Below, piece by piece: positions 5,485 to 6,186 of a stretch of 6,186 nucleotides of DNA. Every line of letters starts with the position of its first letter. Position 1 is the stretch's first letter. The stretch spans positions 1 to 6,186 of the forward strand of contig DMRV01000065.1 in the NCBI GenBank assembly GCA_003456455.1, given 5' to 3'. The DNA comes from Flavobacteriales bacterium (lineage in GTDB: Bacteria; Bacteroidota; Bacteroidia; UBA10329). The translations under genes and the position numbers were made by a program. Below the pieces are notes generated by a model. That model was not told the DNA's origin, ran no database searches, and was given only the letters and a program-made list of their open reading frames with translations.

Positions 5485-6186
5485 ATGGAATACATCCCGC
5501 AAATACTGTTTCTAGTTATGATTACCATAGGTTTTGGCCTGTTTGGTAAGAGTATCATGCGCATCAGACGTAACATCCTTTTAGGTAAGGATTTAAATAG
5601 AAGTGATAATTCATCTTTACGATGGAAAACCATGGCCAAAGTGGCAATGGGACAATCTAAAATGGTTGTGCGTCCAGTTGCAGGAACGCTTCACCTTATC
5701 GTTTACGTAGGATTCCTTCTCATTAATATCGAGGTGTTAGAAATTTTAATTGATGGCTTGTTTGGAACCCATCGGTTTTTTGCTCCAATTCTGGGTGTTG
5801 TTTATGTGGCTGCGATTAACTTTTTTGAGTTTCTGGGAGTGCTTGTTATTCTTGCCTGCGTGGTTTTCATGTACAGAAGAAACGTGATGAAAATTGGTCG
5901 TTTTCATTCGACAGAAATGAAAGGCTGGCCTTTTAAGGATGCGAATTACATCTTGATTATCGAGATTGTTCTGATGTCTGCACTGCTACTTATGAATGCT
6001 GCCGAAGGTGCAATGGATACCGAAGGAGTAGCGCAATCGTTTTTGATAAGTGGAGTAATCGCCAATTTGTTTTCGTCAATGAGTTACGAAACGCTTCATG
6101 TAATTGAACGTGTTTGCTGGTGGGCTCATATTGCTGGAATCATGTTCTTCATGAATTACCTACCGTACTCAAAGCACTTCCACATT
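5485..6186 (+). CDS. Membrane domain of a putative Fe-S oxidoreductase (NarI/HdrE-like), 3' end cut by window edge
   Basis: The frame runs open for 234 codons from an ATG 9 bp after the mlaD stop to the right edge. About five to six hydrophobic segments are visible (about 4-22, 65-89, 99-129, 155-173, 185-197 and 208-227). The pattern, with HLIVYVGFLLIN near 70-81 and WWAHI followed by NYLPYSKHFH at 212-233, resembles the N-terminal membrane domain of Bacteroidota (Fe-S)-binding proteins related to heterodisulfide reductase and the nitrate reductase gamma subunit. In such proteins this domain may bind haem b and exchange electrons with the quinone pool, followed by 4Fe-4S ferredoxin and CCG domains. 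Those later domains are not in the window. His70, His205 and His215 are possible haem ligands, which is inference. The last residues (YSKHFHI) are where the family normally enters its soluble Fe-S part. No Shine-Dalgarno is evident; co-transcription with mlaD is likely from spacing. Confidence 0.75.
   Translation, partial: MEYIPQILFLVMITIGFGLFGKSIMRIRRNILLGKDLNRSDNSSLRWKTMAKVAMGQSKMVVRPVAGTLHLIVYVGFLLINIEVLEILIDGLFGTHRFFAPILGVVYVAAINFFEFLGVLVILACVVFMYRRNVMKIGRFHSTEMKGWPFKDANYILIIEIVLMSALLLMNAAEGAMDTEGVAQSFLISGVIANLFSSMSYETLHVIERVCWWAHIAGIMFFMNYLPYSKHFHI

Noticed and set aside
5346..5639. Minus-strand ORF of 97 codons across the mlaD-oxidoreductase junction
   Set aside because: It is antisense to two supported genes, and its poly-Phe/Ser core is the reverse of the mlaD lysine tail.

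Overview
The window reads as chromosomal envelope-biogenesis DNA from a member of the Bacteroidota, most likely Flavobacteriia or Flavobacteriales. Support comes from the moderately AT-rich composition, the style of the protein families (a Bacteroidota-type LptD, an MCE protein with the C-terminal NRYVHVSVFG motif, and an amidase with a C-terminal SPOR-like domain), a TAnnTTTG-type promoter box, and weak Shine-Dalgarno use at three of the four genes. Assignments rest on motif recognition by eye; no database search was run.

Layout. Positions 1-2130, minus strand: a large open frame of 710 codons that starts at GTG and runs off the left edge. It encodes an LptD-type outer-membrane LPS-assembly protein and has no in-frame ATG for its first 171 codons. 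Positions 2131-2221: a 91-bp divergent intergenic region with a TAnnTTTG match and an AGGAGG for lptD, plus a recurring CGGG motif. Positions 2222-4486, plus strand: a secreted zinc N-acetylmuramoyl-L-alanine amidase with a very long charged coiled coil and a C-terminal SPOR-like domain. Positions 4483-5475: an MlaD-type MCE lipid-transport protein that overlaps the amidase by 4 bp (ATGA). Positions 5485-6186: the N-terminal membrane half of an apparent membrane-bound Fe-S oxidoreductase (NarI/HdrE-like), 9 bp after mlaD and cut by the right edge.

Functional picture. Three of the four genes act on different envelope layers: LPS insertion in the outer membrane (LptD), peptidoglycan cleavage (amidase), and phospholipid traffic across the periplasm (MlaD). 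The two transcription units diverge from one short control region, which would allow coordinated expression. The Fe-S oxidoreductase is probably co-transcribed by position, but its link to envelope work is not evident from the sequence. There is no IS element, CRISPR array, tRNA, rRNA or clear terminator. The most distinctive element is the roughly 320-residue coiled coil inside the amidase, with a recurring Asp-Ser-(Leu/Ile/Val) motif, which may act as a built-in regulator or spacer.
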